Positions 17,051 to 24,970 of a stretch of 64,000 bases of DNA are shown in pieces (position 1 is the first letter of the stretch; each line of letters begins with the position of its first letter). Made by a program: the position numbers and the translations under genes. Below the pieces are notes generated by a model that ran no database searches, was not told the DNA's origin, and worked only from the letters and a program-made list of their open reading frames with translations. Source of the DNA: Pseudodesulfovibrio sediminis (GTDB lineage: Bacteria > Desulfobacterota > Desulfovibrionia > Desulfovibrionales > Desulfovibrionaceae); NCBI RefSeq assembly GCF_020886695.1, contig NZ_AP024485.1, positions 257,001-321,000 of the forward strand. The letters are read 5' to 3'.

Positions 17051-19183
17051 TTATAAGAATTTCAGGTAATCTCCGATGATGACCTTGAGGCCGAATCCAA
17101 AGAAGTTCACCCTGTATTTGTTCGGTTCGATATAGGCAATAATCTTGCCTTTTCCGTAAATTTTGTGCTCGCATACCCCGAGTTTCTTTGGAGAAGCCTT
17201 GGGGTTTGAAGGAGGCTCCTCGATCGGATCGTCCTCGAAAACAGGGGACGGACGCGATGCAGCCGGTCGCCTTCGTTGCTCCAATCCACCGCCATACGAC
17301 TCGTTTAAACGGTCATATACAGTCTCTGGCAGTTCCATGATGAACGGACTCGGCAGGGTGGGTTCCGACATGCCGCTGGCCCTGTTGAATACTGAACTGG
17401 GGACAAAGAGCATGAGCTGTTCCTTGGCTCGGGTACATGCCACATACATGAGGCGACGCTCTTCTTCCAGGTCCTCGGCCCGTTGCATGGCCTTGCGGGA
17501 GGGAAATCGGTCTTCGACGAGATCAATGATGATGACACCGGACCATTCGAGGCCTTTTGCCGAGTGGACCGTTGAAAGGACCACTGCATTTTCCTTGCGC
17601 TTTTCCTCTTCCGGGTCGCCGTCAAGGCTGAGGTCTCCGAGCAGGAGTTCCATATCCGTATAATTGACCGCGATCTGACTGAGCTGCTCCAGTCCGGCCT
17701 GACGTTTGGGGTAATCGTCAGGATATTTTTCAATCAGAATGGGTTGATAGAAGGCGAGGACGGATTCGAGCACCGAGGCAGGGCGTGCCGGTGTTGACCT
17801 GAGTTTGTTCAGTTCAACCAGCAGCTCCTTGAGCGGGTCGTGCTTCTTCATCATCTTGGCCAGATACTTTTCATCATCCGTGTGCATAGCCTTGTAAATC
17901 TTGGCAACGGTCTTGGGACCGACTCCCTTGATGTGATCCATGGCGCGTTGCCATGCCAGGAGGTCATGCGGGTTGAGCACGAGGCGCAGGTAGGAGAGGA
18001 CATCCTTGATATGCGCTGCCTCATGGAAGCGGATACCGCCGAATTTCTGGTAATCAATGCCCACACGGGTCAGGGCGACCTCCAGCGGGAAGGATTGATA
18101 GCCGGCCCGAAAGAGTACGGCTACATCGTGGAGCATATACTTGCGCTTGAAATCGAGTATTTGGTCCACCACCAGCCGTGCCTGCGTCTGATCGCTGAGC
18201 GGGTAGACCACTCTGGGCAATCGGTCGCTCTTGAGCTCGGAGTACAGGTTCTTGTCGAATTTGGTGGTGGCACCTTTGAGAATTTCGTTTGTCAGGTCCA
18301 GGATGGGCTGTACGGAGCGGTAGTTCTGCTCCAGCCGTATGACCTTGCACCCTTCAAATATTTTAGGATATTCAAGTATGTTGGCGACATTGGCTCCCCG
18401 GAAGGCATAGATGGATTGGGCATCGTCGCCCACAGCCATGACATTGCCTTTGGTCCCGGCCAGGTATTTGACAATCCGCGCCTGTACAAGGTTGGTGTCC
18501 TGATACTCGTCCACCATAATGTATTTATAGCGTGTCTGAAGCTGGTTCCTCAGCGGTTCGTTTTTCTCCAGCAGCTCATCCAGCAGGAAGAGCAGATCAT
18601 CATAGTCCACCAGGGCGTGTTCGCGCTTGAACTGACGGTATCCGTCGGCAATCTCGTTGAAATCGTCCAGATAGGGACTGAGATGGTAGGCCTCGCGTTC
18701 AAGGATGGCTTCAATGGTCAGTTCCTTGTTACGGGATTTGGTGACCATGTCGAGCAGGGTGTTTTTTCTGGGATAGGAGCGGTCGCCCTTGCCGAGTTTG
18801 AGCGTGTCCTTCACTTCTTTGCAGATGTTTTCACTGTCTGCCCTGTCCATGAGGGTAAAGCCATTGTCGAACCCGATGTCCATGGCGTTTTGGCGCAGGG
18901 TGGCATAGGCGAAAGAGTGAAAGGTACCGCCGGAAGTCCCATGCAGGGAGCGGCCAAGGATGGACTCGGCGCGTTGCAGCATTTCCTGGGCCGCCTTGCG
19001 GGTAAAGGTCAGCAGCAGAATCTGGGAGGGATCGACACCCATTTGTACCAGGTGGGCCAATCGATAGACGATGGTTCGTGTTTTGCCTGACCCGGCTCCG
19101 GCAATGACCAGCACCGGACCTTCTGTGGTCGTGACCGCTTCACGCTGGGCTTCATTGAGTTCGTTCTCGAAATCTATGCTCAT
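17051..19183 (-). CDS. UvrD/PcrA-family ATP-dependent DNA helicase
   Basis: 710-residue superfamily 1A helicase. Q-motif LNEAQREAV (9-17), Walker A GAGSGKT (29-35), motif Ia LTFTRKAA, motif II VDEYQDTN, motif III GDDAQSIYAFRGA, motif IV EQNYRS, motif V TVHSAKGLEW and motif VI YVACTRAKE are all present. The C-terminus ends in a Tudor-like segment (LGVCEHKIYGKGKIIA) as in PcrA. Unwinds 3'-5' in repair or replication restart. ATGA overlap with the upstream phosphatase gene shows translational coupling. Confidence 0.9.
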   Translation of the reverse strand: MSIDFENELNEAQREAVTTTEGPVLVIAGAGSGKTRTIVYRLAHLVQMGVDPSQILLLTFTRKAAQEMLQRAESILGRSLHGTSGGTFHSFAYATLRQNAMDIGFDNGFTLMDRADSENICKEVKDTLKLGKGDRSYPRKNTLLDMVTKSRNKELTIEAILEREAYHLSPYLDDFNEIADGYRQFKREHALVDYDDLLFLLDELLEKNEPLRNQLQTRYKYIMVDEYQDTNLVQARIVKYLAGTKGNVMAVGDDAQSIYAFRGANVANILEYPKIFEGCKVIRLEQNYRSVQPILDLTNEILKGATTKFDKNLYSELKSDRLPRVVYPLSDQTQARLVVDQILDFKRKYMLHDVAVLFRAGYQSFPLEVALTRVGIDYQKFGGIRFHEAAHIKDVLSYLRLVLNPHDLLAWQRAMDHIKGVGPKTVAKIYKAMHTDDEKYLAKMMKKHDPLKELLVELNKLRSTPARPASVLESVLAFYQPILIEKYPDDYPKRQAGLEQLSQIAVNYTDMELLLGDLSLDGDPEEEKRKENAVVLSTVHSAKGLEWSGVIIIDLVEDRFPSRKAMQRAEDLEEERRLMYVACTRAKEQLMLFVPSSVFNRASGMSEPTLPSPFIMELPETVYDRLNESYGGGLEQRRRPAASRPSPVFEDDPIEEPPSNPKASPKKLGVCEHKIYGKGKIIAYIEPNKYRVNFFGFGLKVIIGDYLKFL

Positions 19184-20484
19184 GTATCTATCTGTAATCC
19201 AAAGTATTGTAGTATTTCTCGGCCAATGTGTCGCATCTGTTCTGGGTGCGCACCAGCGGTATCTGAAAAAATTGCTCCATCCATGGTATGTGTCCCGGTC
19301 CGTCCATGCAAACCAAAAATTTCTTTGCGATCGAATTTCGCTTTGAGGTCAAATCCGGGACAGGACTGGCAGAGCAGATCCGGTAGCTGGTCGGAATCAG
19401 CACCGGGGTATAGCTTTGAACCGAGGTGGACCGCTTCAAGGACTTTCTCGCCTTTGAAAGTCAGAGCCGACAGCTCGCGACTGAGTGAGGTCAAGAGTGT
19501 TGCTCGTTCTTCAGGTGAGATGCGGCCGCGGCCGAATCGTTCCTGTGTATGGATATAAATACGGCCTGGATCAAGTGCAAAGGCTTTGGAGTTATCCGAT
19601 ATCTTTGAGGGGTCCCATTCGTCATCAGGGGGGGCTGTCAAAGATAGATAGCCCTGCTTTTTGAGCCATGTATTGAGACATACCTCGGTTTTGAGTTCCG
19701 AAAAACCATGGTCTGCCATGACCAGTAGCCGTTTGGGACCGGACAACGCATCAAATTTATTCAGAAAGACCCCGAGAGCATGGTCCCACTCCGCCAGGAA
19801 TGTCATGCAGGCCATATGAAGCGGATTATCCTGATGCAGTACCGCATCCATGAAGAAATGGAACAATCTGTCGGTCTCGGTGAAGACGTGGACAAAGCAA
19901 TCCCATGACAAATCATTCCAGAGCATTTCCAGAGCATTGAGGCGAGAAGTCAGTGTTTGTCTGAGTTCGTCCAGCAAGTAGTTGAGGTCGCTTCTTCCTC
20001 TGCTTGTGTCCGCTTCAAGGACGTAGCCTGCTTCCGACAGCTTTCCGGCAAGGAAGGGCGGGTAGGCGGCGTGGCGCAGTTCCTGAGACACGAACCCGGA
20101 AATGCCCATGCCGCGCATAGGCTGTACCGGGTATGTGTTGGGCAGGTTGATGAATCGTGACACAAAACCGGCTTCCCCGAGTCGGTCAAATATTGTCGGC
20201 CCGGAGATGTCATTGCGGTTGGTGATGCGGAGTGCATATGTCTTTGGATTGATATGGGAAAATCCAAAAATACCGTGCTCTTCCGGTCCAGCGCCCGTGA
20301 AGAATGAGGTCCAGTTGACCGGAGAAAGTTCCGGCAATTCAGCTTGGACCGTAGTTGCTTCCTGGGCAATGCGTCCCATGTTCGGCAACGAAACCCCAAG
20401 CGTTTTGGCAACGGCAAGGGGAACGCCGTCCAGGCCGAGAACGACCAATCGTTTTCGCGACTCGGAAGAGAGAAGCAGCGACAT
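19180..20484 (-). CDS. alkaline phosphatase superfamily protein (type I phosphodiesterase-like)
   Basis: 434 residues. The alkaline-phosphatase-superfamily metal core is recognisable: VLGLDG (D19), the nucleophile region PVNWTSFFTGAGPEEHG, TETDRLFHFF, MADHGFSE (Asp-His pair) and a C-terminal GTHTMDGAIF His. This arrangement matches type I phosphodiesterase/nucleotide pyrophosphatase-like proteins and cofactor-independent mutase relatives. No signal peptide, unlike most periplasmic members. 3 nt after the DUF2156 gene and overlapping the helicase gene by 4. Substrate unknown; linkage to MATE and DUF2156 genes hints at a phospho-lipid or polymer (inference). Confidence 0.78.
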   Translation of the reverse strand: MSLLLSSESRKRLVVLGLDGVPLAVAKTLGVSLPNMGRIAQEATTVQAELPELSPVNWTSFFTGAGPEEHGIFGFSHINPKTYALRITNRNDISGPTIFDRLGEAGFVSRFINLPNTYPVQPMRGMGISGFVSQELRHAAYPPFLAGKLSEAGYVLEADTSRGRSDLNYLLDELRQTLTSRLNALEMLWNDLSWDCFVHVFTETDRLFHFFMDAVLHQDNPLHMACMTFLAEWDHALGVFLNKFDALSGPKRLLVMADHGFSELKTEVCLNTWLKKQGYLSLTAPPDDEWDPSKISDNSKAFALDPGRIYIHTQERFGRGRISPEERATLLTSLSRELSALTFKGEKVLEAVHLGSKLYPGADSDQLPDLLCQSCPGFDLKAKFDRKEIFGLHGRTGTHTMDGAIFSDTAGAHPEQMRHIGREILQYFGLQIDT

Positions 20485-20487
20485 GGT

Positions 20488-21369
20488 CTAGAGGATAGTT
20501 GCTTCGAACTTCTTGAGGAAAAACGAAGGATTGTATGACATCTTTGCTTTGCGAAGGCCCTCGTCTCCCAGGTCCTGTTCCCGGTTGACGTTGGTATAAT
20601 CCGATGCTTCGTTTTCCAGAAACAACTGGTTGATCGCCTGATATACACCCTTGAAGCGGATGTCGCCTTTCTCGAAATGGATGACGATGGAATCATCACA
20701 CAGGGGTTCAGCAACAGTATAGGCGATCACTTTGTCTTCTACACGCAGCGTCGCGCCCATGAGGCCTTTGATCTGATCAAAGTTATGCAAGACTCTGGTT
20801 ATGGCGCGGTTCTCTGCCTTGAGTGCTTCAGAAGGATTGTTTTCTTCGTACCACTTGTACCACTCGTCCTGCATTTCCAGCACTTCCTCCACACATTCGG
20901 GGGCCATTGGTTCGTATGTATAGAGATAGTTTTTCTTGAATTGATTGAAAAGATTCTTTTTCTTGTGGAATTTCTTCCCCTTGAGCGCAATCAATTCTTC
21001 GATGGAGTAGATGTAGTCCCAGTGTCCCCGATTCTCTTCGATGAGGATATTGTTGCCATAGGCTATGGACCACAATCTGGTCAGAGCCTCCGGTACTCGA
21101 GTGAATCGTCTTCCTTCCTGCATGGCTTTACAGCCGACCCAATCATATTTTTCCCAAGGGCCGACAGGTGCCCAATAGACAAGATCCGGTTTGGTCTGTC
21201 GTATAAAACATAAATCTTTGTGGAAGGCCCATTCAAGGCCGTAGTGCTCGGCCCACCCGTATACGTTGGCAAATGAGAAATCACTTGTCAGTAGTTGGGG
21301 ACAGCCTGTGAGGGCGTTGTGGTATTCTTCCTGTTTGTCAAGATTGATTGGTTCGAAAATCAGAGACAT
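20488..21369 (-). CDS. DUF2156 (MprF C-terminal-like) protein
   Basis: 293 residues matching DUF2156/phosphatidylglycerol-lysyltransferase domain architecture: two tandem GNAT-like halves, with SDFSFANVYGW near the N-terminus, the basic GKKFHKKKNLFNQFKKNY helix at about 135-150, and the late VNREQDLGDEGLRKAKMSY motif typical of the family. MprF proteins transfer an aminoacyl group from tRNA to phosphatidylglycerol; this one lacks the N-terminal flippase region. A neighbouring MATE transporter could in principle supply export. Biochemical role unproven. Confidence 0.8.
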   Translation of the reverse strand: MSLIFEPINLDKQEEYHNALTGCPQLLTSDFSFANVYGWAEHYGLEWAFHKDLCFIRQTKPDLVYWAPVGPWEKYDWVGCKAMQEGRRFTRVPEALTRLWSIAYGNNILIEENRGHWDYIYSIEELIALKGKKFHKKKNLFNQFKKNYLYTYEPMAPECVEEVLEMQDEWYKWYEENNPSEALKAENRAITRVLHNFDQIKGLMGATLRVEDKVIAYTVAEPLCDDSIVIHFEKGDIRFKGVYQAINQLFLENEASDYTNVNREQDLGDEGLRKAKMSYNPSFFLKKFEATIL

Positions 21370-21378
21370 TGGAATCCT

Positions 21379-22764
21379 TTAGCGGTTGCCGTTTCTGGAT
21401 TTGATCATAGCGAAACGTTGCCAGTTTTTGAAGGTGAAGACGTAGAGTAAAATTGAGGATTGGACAATCTGGGAGCAGAACATGGCTATCCAGATGCCTT
21501 CGGCGTTTTCCATATAAACATGGCCAAGGCCGTATGCCAGCGGGAGACGAAGCAACCATGTTGCCGCTCCCATGATTATCATGTTGTACAGGGTTGCCCC
21601 GGCTCCATTGAGCGCTCCGGCCAGGATCATGCTGATCAGGGTAAACGGGATGGCGAGCATATTCCATTTGAGATAGCAGATGGCTTGCGCCGCGACCGTA
21701 GCATCTCGGGTCAACAGACCGACCCATGGTCCGATAAACTGCCAGACCACAAAGGAGAAGAGGGTGATCGAAATGAGGCCTATGCGAAGGATTCTGAAGC
21801 CGAATTTTTTGGCTTCTTCCGGCTGGCGTGCTCCCAGATAGTGACCAATGAGAATGGCCGCAGTTGTATTGAACGCAAAGGCGGGCAGAAAGAGCAAGGC
21901 TTCAATGCGTAAACCTATAGCCATTCCAGCCAGGGACTCGACAGCGTGCCAGGGCAGGGCGGCAGTGATCGCATAGAGCACCAGATAGCCTGAATGCCAG
22001 ACAATCTGCATGAGCCCGGACGGCCATGCCACCTTGAAAAGATAGGGCATTGCCCGTTTCATCCAGCGCCAGGGGGCAAAGCTTTCGAGTTTCAGCAGGC
22101 CTTGGCTGGACAAAATGATCATATTAAGGGCTGCGGCCGCAGTCACCGAACCGAATGTCGCCCAGGCAACCCCTTTGAAGCCGAGGTTGGGCATGCCGAA
22201 CCAGCCCAGGCCCAAGCCCAGGTCGAGTATGGTGTTGATTACTGTGGTCAGGATCATGGAGTAGAGAGGGTACATGACCTGTTTTCGTGCCCGAAAGATG
22301 GCGTTGGTGATGATCAGGAGATAGTAGGGCGGCAGGAGGTAGAGATAGACCTCCATGAAGTATTCTGTCACCGGGCGCATTTCATGTGGTACCTGGAGAG
22401 CCAGGAGAAGCAGGTCCTTGAGCGGCAGTCCGACTATGGTGAAGATGCCACCCAGGAGACCGGCCAGGATTATACAGAGGCCGACGTAGCGTTTGACACG
22501 CTTGAACAGCCCCGCTCCCAGTGATTGGCTTATGGCGGCAACAGAACCGTTGGCAACGGCCATGGCTACCACGAGCAGAAAAAACAGTGATTGGGAGATG
22601 ATACCGAGGGATGCCTGGACTTCCCGGTTAATGTACCCTGCTACCCATACGTCCGTTAAGCCTATGAGGAAGTGAAACAACATCATGAGAACCTGAGGCC
22701 AGGCCAGGTTCCAGATGGTGCGGTAGGGGGCGCGGGACATGTCAGCAGTGAGAGTGTTGGTCAT
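21379..22764 (-). CDS. MATE family exporter
   Basis: 461 residues with about 12 membrane helices in two homologous halves, typical of the MATE branch of the MOP flippase superfamily. Recognisable are the N-terminal NLAWPQVLMMLFHFLIGLTD segment with its conserved Asp, AISQSLGAG and its second-half counterpart IGHYLGARQPEEAKK. Exports cationic drugs or metabolites by Na+ or H+ antiport. No good ribosome-binding site is seen for ATG 22764 or the internal ATG 22740, so the start is uncertain. First gene of the run down to 14223. Confidence 0.87.
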   Translation of the reverse strand: MTNTLTADMSRAPYRTIWNLAWPQVLMMLFHFLIGLTDVWVAGYINREVQASLGIISQSLFFLLVVAMAVANGSVAAISQSLGAGLFKRVKRYVGLCIILAGLLGGIFTIVGLPLKDLLLLALQVPHEMRPVTEYFMEVYLYLLPPYYLLIITNAIFRARKQVMYPLYSMILTTVINTILDLGLGLGWFGMPNLGFKGVAWATFGSVTAAAALNMIILSSQGLLKLESFAPWRWMKRAMPYLFKVAWPSGLMQIVWHSGYLVLYAITAALPWHAVESLAGMAIGLRIEALLFLPAFAFNTTAAILIGHYLGARQPEEAKKFGFRILRIGLISITLFSFVVWQFIGPWVGLLTRDATVAAQAICYLKWNMLAIPFTLISMILAGALNGAGATLYNMIIMGAATWLLRLPLAYGLGHVYMENAEGIWIAMFCSQIVQSSILLYVFTFKNWQRFAMIKSRNGNR

Positions 22765-22793
22765 TATATGAGTCGGGTAGTTTGAGGCGGCTA

Positions 22794-22821
22794 TTGGTAG
22801 CGTGCCGATAACAGATATAAT
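22794..22821 (+). promoter_or_regulatory. candidate sigma-70 promoter of the CheY-like gene
   Basis: TTGGTA (22794-22799), 16-bp spacer, perfect TATAAT (22816-22821). It would give a leader of about 170 nt that contains the 12-bp inverted repeat at 22882-22966. Confidence 0.4.
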
Positions 22822-22881
22822 AGGTCTTTATTTTTCAATGCCAAGGGGGAATGCCGATTTTTCCTGTGGGAAATTCGTCTC

Positions 22882-22966
22882 AAAACAGATTGTGTACTTG
22901 GTCTGCTTTCTGTAAGGTGTCCCCATCACTTTGGCGGTGCTTATTTCAACGATAACAATCTGTTTT
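22882..22966. repeat. 12-bp perfect inverted repeat, arms 61 nt apart
   Basis: AAAACAGATTGT (22882-22893) and its exact reverse complement ACAATCTGTTTT (22955-22966) lie upstream of the CheY-like gene. They could be paired regulator sites or close a long RNA stem in the leader. Confidence 0.75.
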
Positions 22967-22998
22967 AATAGTATGTGGTTATTCCATTGTTGGATAAG

Positions 22999-23397
22999 AT
23001 GAGTATGAATATGAATATGAATATGCGGATTCTGGTGGTTGATGATTCAAGTACCATGCGTCGGATCGTAAAGACTGCGCTCAAGAACATTGGGCTAACC
23101 AATGTTGTTACGGCTAACGACGGCAAAGCTGCTTGGGATGTTGTTCAAAATGATACCATTGACCTCATTTTGTCGGATCACAAGATGCCCGTAATGTCAG
23201 GAGAGGAATTCCTGATTCGAGTGCGTGGTCATGAAGACTATAAATGCCTGCCGTTTATCATGATCACGGCAGAATCCTTCCGTGAGAATGTGCTGAAAGC
23301 CATAAAGCTCGGTGTTTCCAACTATATCGTTAAGCCATTCAGTACAGAGCAGCTCAAGGACAAGATCGAAAAGGTCTGTAGCGCTCCCTGTAACTAG
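22999..23397 (+). CDS. CheY-like response regulator (single receiver domain)
   Basis: 132 residues, a receiver domain with nothing attached. Acidic pocket D15-D16, phospho-acceptor D60 in LILSDHKMP, the Thr of MITAES, and the Lys of VKPF are all kept. The AWDV and HKMP pattern is typical of CheY proteins of this lineage, which bind the flagellar motor or act in phosphorelays. The start is ambiguous: five in-frame ATGs lie at 22999, 23005, 23011, 23017 and 23023, made by an ATGAAT repeat; GGAT lies just upstream of the first. No chemotaxis operon is adjacent (a CheW is at 49709). Confidence 0.87.
   Translation: MSMNMNMNMRILVVDDSSTMRRIVKTALKNIGLTNVVTANDGKAAWDVVQNDTIDLILSDHKMPVMSGEEFLIRVRGHEDYKCLPFIMITAESFRENVLKAIKLGVSNYIVKPFSTEQLKDKIEKVCSAPCN
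23005..23022 (+). repeat. ATGAAT hexanucleotide repeat (three copies)
   Basis: Three tandem ATGAAT units encode Met-Asn repeats at the N-terminus of the receiver protein. Copy number changes would stay in frame and only vary the number of start codons. Confidence 0.8.
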
Positions 23398-23406
23398 CTA
23401 CAAGCT

Positions 23407-24126
23407 TTAGTCATGCTGGTGGGGAGTGTCCCCTTCCTCGTGCACATGGGTATGTGTGTGCGGTTTGAGTTCGCCCGGTCGGATTTGCCCATCGCGTATG
23501 GCGATGAGCCGGTCGGTTGTGGCAGTCAGAAAGTCGGGATCATGGGAAACCACCAGTCGTGCCATGTCGAGATTCCGGAGAATCCCTATCAAGCGGTCCT
23601 TGGCTTCAGGAGAGAGACCCGTGGTGGGTTCGTCCAGAATGAGTACTTCGGGCCGCATGGACAGGATGGTTGCCAGAGCGACCAGTTTTTTTTCGCCGCC
23701 GGAGAGCCTGTGGGGGATGCGACCTTCAAACCCGCTCAGGCCGACAGCCTGTAATGCCTCTTGAGCCCTGCTGGCTGCTTCATCCTTTGATAATCCCTGG
23801 TTGAGAGGGCCGAAAGCGACATCATCAAGAACAGTGGGGCAAAAGAGTTGGTCATCGGAATGCTGGAACAGGAATCCGATCCTGAGCCGGGCCTCATTGA
23901 ACATGTCTTTGTCCGTCATGGTGGTGCCAAAGAGTGCTATTTCGCCGGTATTGGGGGTTATCAAGCCCATGAGAATATGCAGCATGGTTGTTTTGCCAGC
24001 GCCATTAGGACCAAAAAGCCCCAGCTTCTCACCATGATGCAAATGGAAGGTCAGCCCATTCAGCGCGTTCTCTCTGTCAGGGAAGGCGTACACAATATTT
24101 TTCAGTTCGATGATCGCGTGGCTCAT
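23407..24126 (-). CDS. ECF cobalt/nickel transporter ATPase (CbiO/NikO-like)
   Basis: 239 residues from ATG 24126, which overlaps the T-component gene's stop by 4 nt. Walker A GPNGAGKT, Q-loop region FLFQHSDDQLF typical of ECF ATPases, signature LSGGEKK, Walker B VLILDEPT and the switch His in VVSHDPD are all present. The last 20 residues hold six His (HTHTHVH, then HQH), a metal-binding-type tail that supports Ni or Co as substrate. The longer frame to 24261 lacks a ribosome-binding site and is rejected. Energises CbiQ-type transporter in the inner membrane. Confidence 0.87.
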   Translation of the reverse strand: MSHAIIELKNIVYAFPDRENALNGLTFHLHHGEKLGLFGPNGAGKTTMLHILMGLITPNTGEIALFGTTMTDKDMFNEARLRIGFLFQHSDDQLFCPTVLDDVAFGPLNQGLSKDEAASRAQEALQAVGLSGFEGRIPHRLSGGEKKLVALATILSMRPEVLILDEPTTGLSPEAKDRLIGILRNLDMARLVVSHDPDFLTATTDRLIAIRDGQIRPGELKPHTHTHVHEEGDTPHQHD

Positions 24127-24893
24127 AGTGATCCTTTCTGCATGAATCCCAAGTAAATCAAGCCTGCGCTCACGAGCAGGCAGAGCACCAGGAAGCCGTA
24201 GTCTCTCGGTTTGGTCTCGAATTCGGTCAGGGTATAGAAACGTCCCTTGAAGCCTCGGCATTGCATGGCGCTTTGTACCCGTTCGGCGCGGTCCCAGCTT
24301 TTGACGAGCAGCATTCCCACCAGCCAGGCATATGAGCGATAGGTGTGGGTATTGGTGCGCGGTTTGAATCCGCGGGCCTGCATGGATTGGCGCATGGTAC
24401 GATACTCGTCGTGGATGACGAAGATATAGCGATAGGTGAACAGGAGGATGTGGCAGAGTTTGCGCTGAACGCCGAGTTGTTGCATGGCCGGGCCAAGGTT
24501 CTGTACAGGGATGGTGCCGATCAGAGCCATAAGTGCCAGGACGATGGCGTTGGACTTGATCGTGATTAGCAGGGCCAGATTCACCCCTTCGTTGGTCGCG
24601 TGGAATGGGCCTAGGGACAGAATCGGGTCACCCGGCAGGGAAAAGGGCAGAAACAGCCAGAGAAAGGCTATGAAGAAATTGACCACGAACAACCGTTGCA
24701 ACGCTTTCACACTGTTTAACCGGGCCATTTTGATCAGTAATAGTCCGAAAGCCAGAGCCAGCCAGGCAGGTTGATTCACTGTCAGCAAGGCAACGGGGAT
24801 GGTGACAATCAATCCGCACACCAGGCGAATGCGCGGATCTGCCTTGTGAATGAATGAATCGCCCGAGGCGAATGGTTCTGAAAGAGCGGCCAC
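24123..24893 (-). CDS. ECF transporter T component (CbiQ/NikQ-like)
   Basis: 256 residues, five or so membrane helices and the ECF-T coupling helices: the ARG-type motifs appear as MQARGFKPR and MQCRGFKGR, which clamp the ATPase. N-terminal FIHKADPRIRLV is typical of CbiQ. The start is GTG 24893 with AAGGA 6 nt upstream; that site is buried in a 13-bp hairpin (24901-24943). The substrate-binding CbiM/CbiN-type component is not next to it. Between the HD-protein gene and the ATPase gene in one operon. Confidence 0.87.
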   Translation of the reverse strand: MAALSEPFASGDSFIHKADPRIRLVCGLIVTIPVALLTVNQPAWLALAFGLLLIKMARLNSVKALQRLFVVNFFIAFLWLFLPFSLPGDPILSLGPFHATNEGVNLALLITIKSNAIVLALMALIGTIPVQNLGPAMQQLGVQRKLCHILLFTYRYIFVIHDEYRTMRQSMQARGFKPRTNTHTYRSYAWLVGMLLVKSWDRAERVQSAMQCRGFKGRFYTLTEFETKPRDYGFLVLCLLVSAGLIYLGFMQKGSL

Positions 24894-24900
24894 TAAGTAT

Positions 24901-24943
24901 CCTTTTCCCCTGAAATATGAGTATTTTCAGTCAGGGAAAAAGG
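24901..24943 (-). promoter_or_regulatory. hairpin sequestering the ribosome-binding site of the ECF T-component gene
   Basis: In the minus-strand transcript CCUUUUUCCCUGA pairs with UCAGGGGAAAAGG over 13 uninterrupted pairs (one U-G). The right arm ends in the AAAAGG of the ribosome-binding site for GTG 24893. No U-run follows, so it is not an intrinsic terminator. Loop 17 nt; an alternative extended pairing CTGAAAATA/TATTTCAG exists within it. Confidence 0.6.
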
Positions 24944-24970
24944 AGTAATACAAAACTGAAAGCCGTGCAA

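Noticed and set aside
17840-19090. 416-codon open frame on the plus strand
   Set aside because: Fully antisense to the UvrD-type helicase gene, whose motifs are complete; no ribosome-binding site or recognisable protein.
24901-24943. Hairpin read as an intrinsic terminator or a known riboswitch
   Set aside because: No U-run after either arm, and it does not match the cobalamin or NiCo riboswitch layouts that I know.
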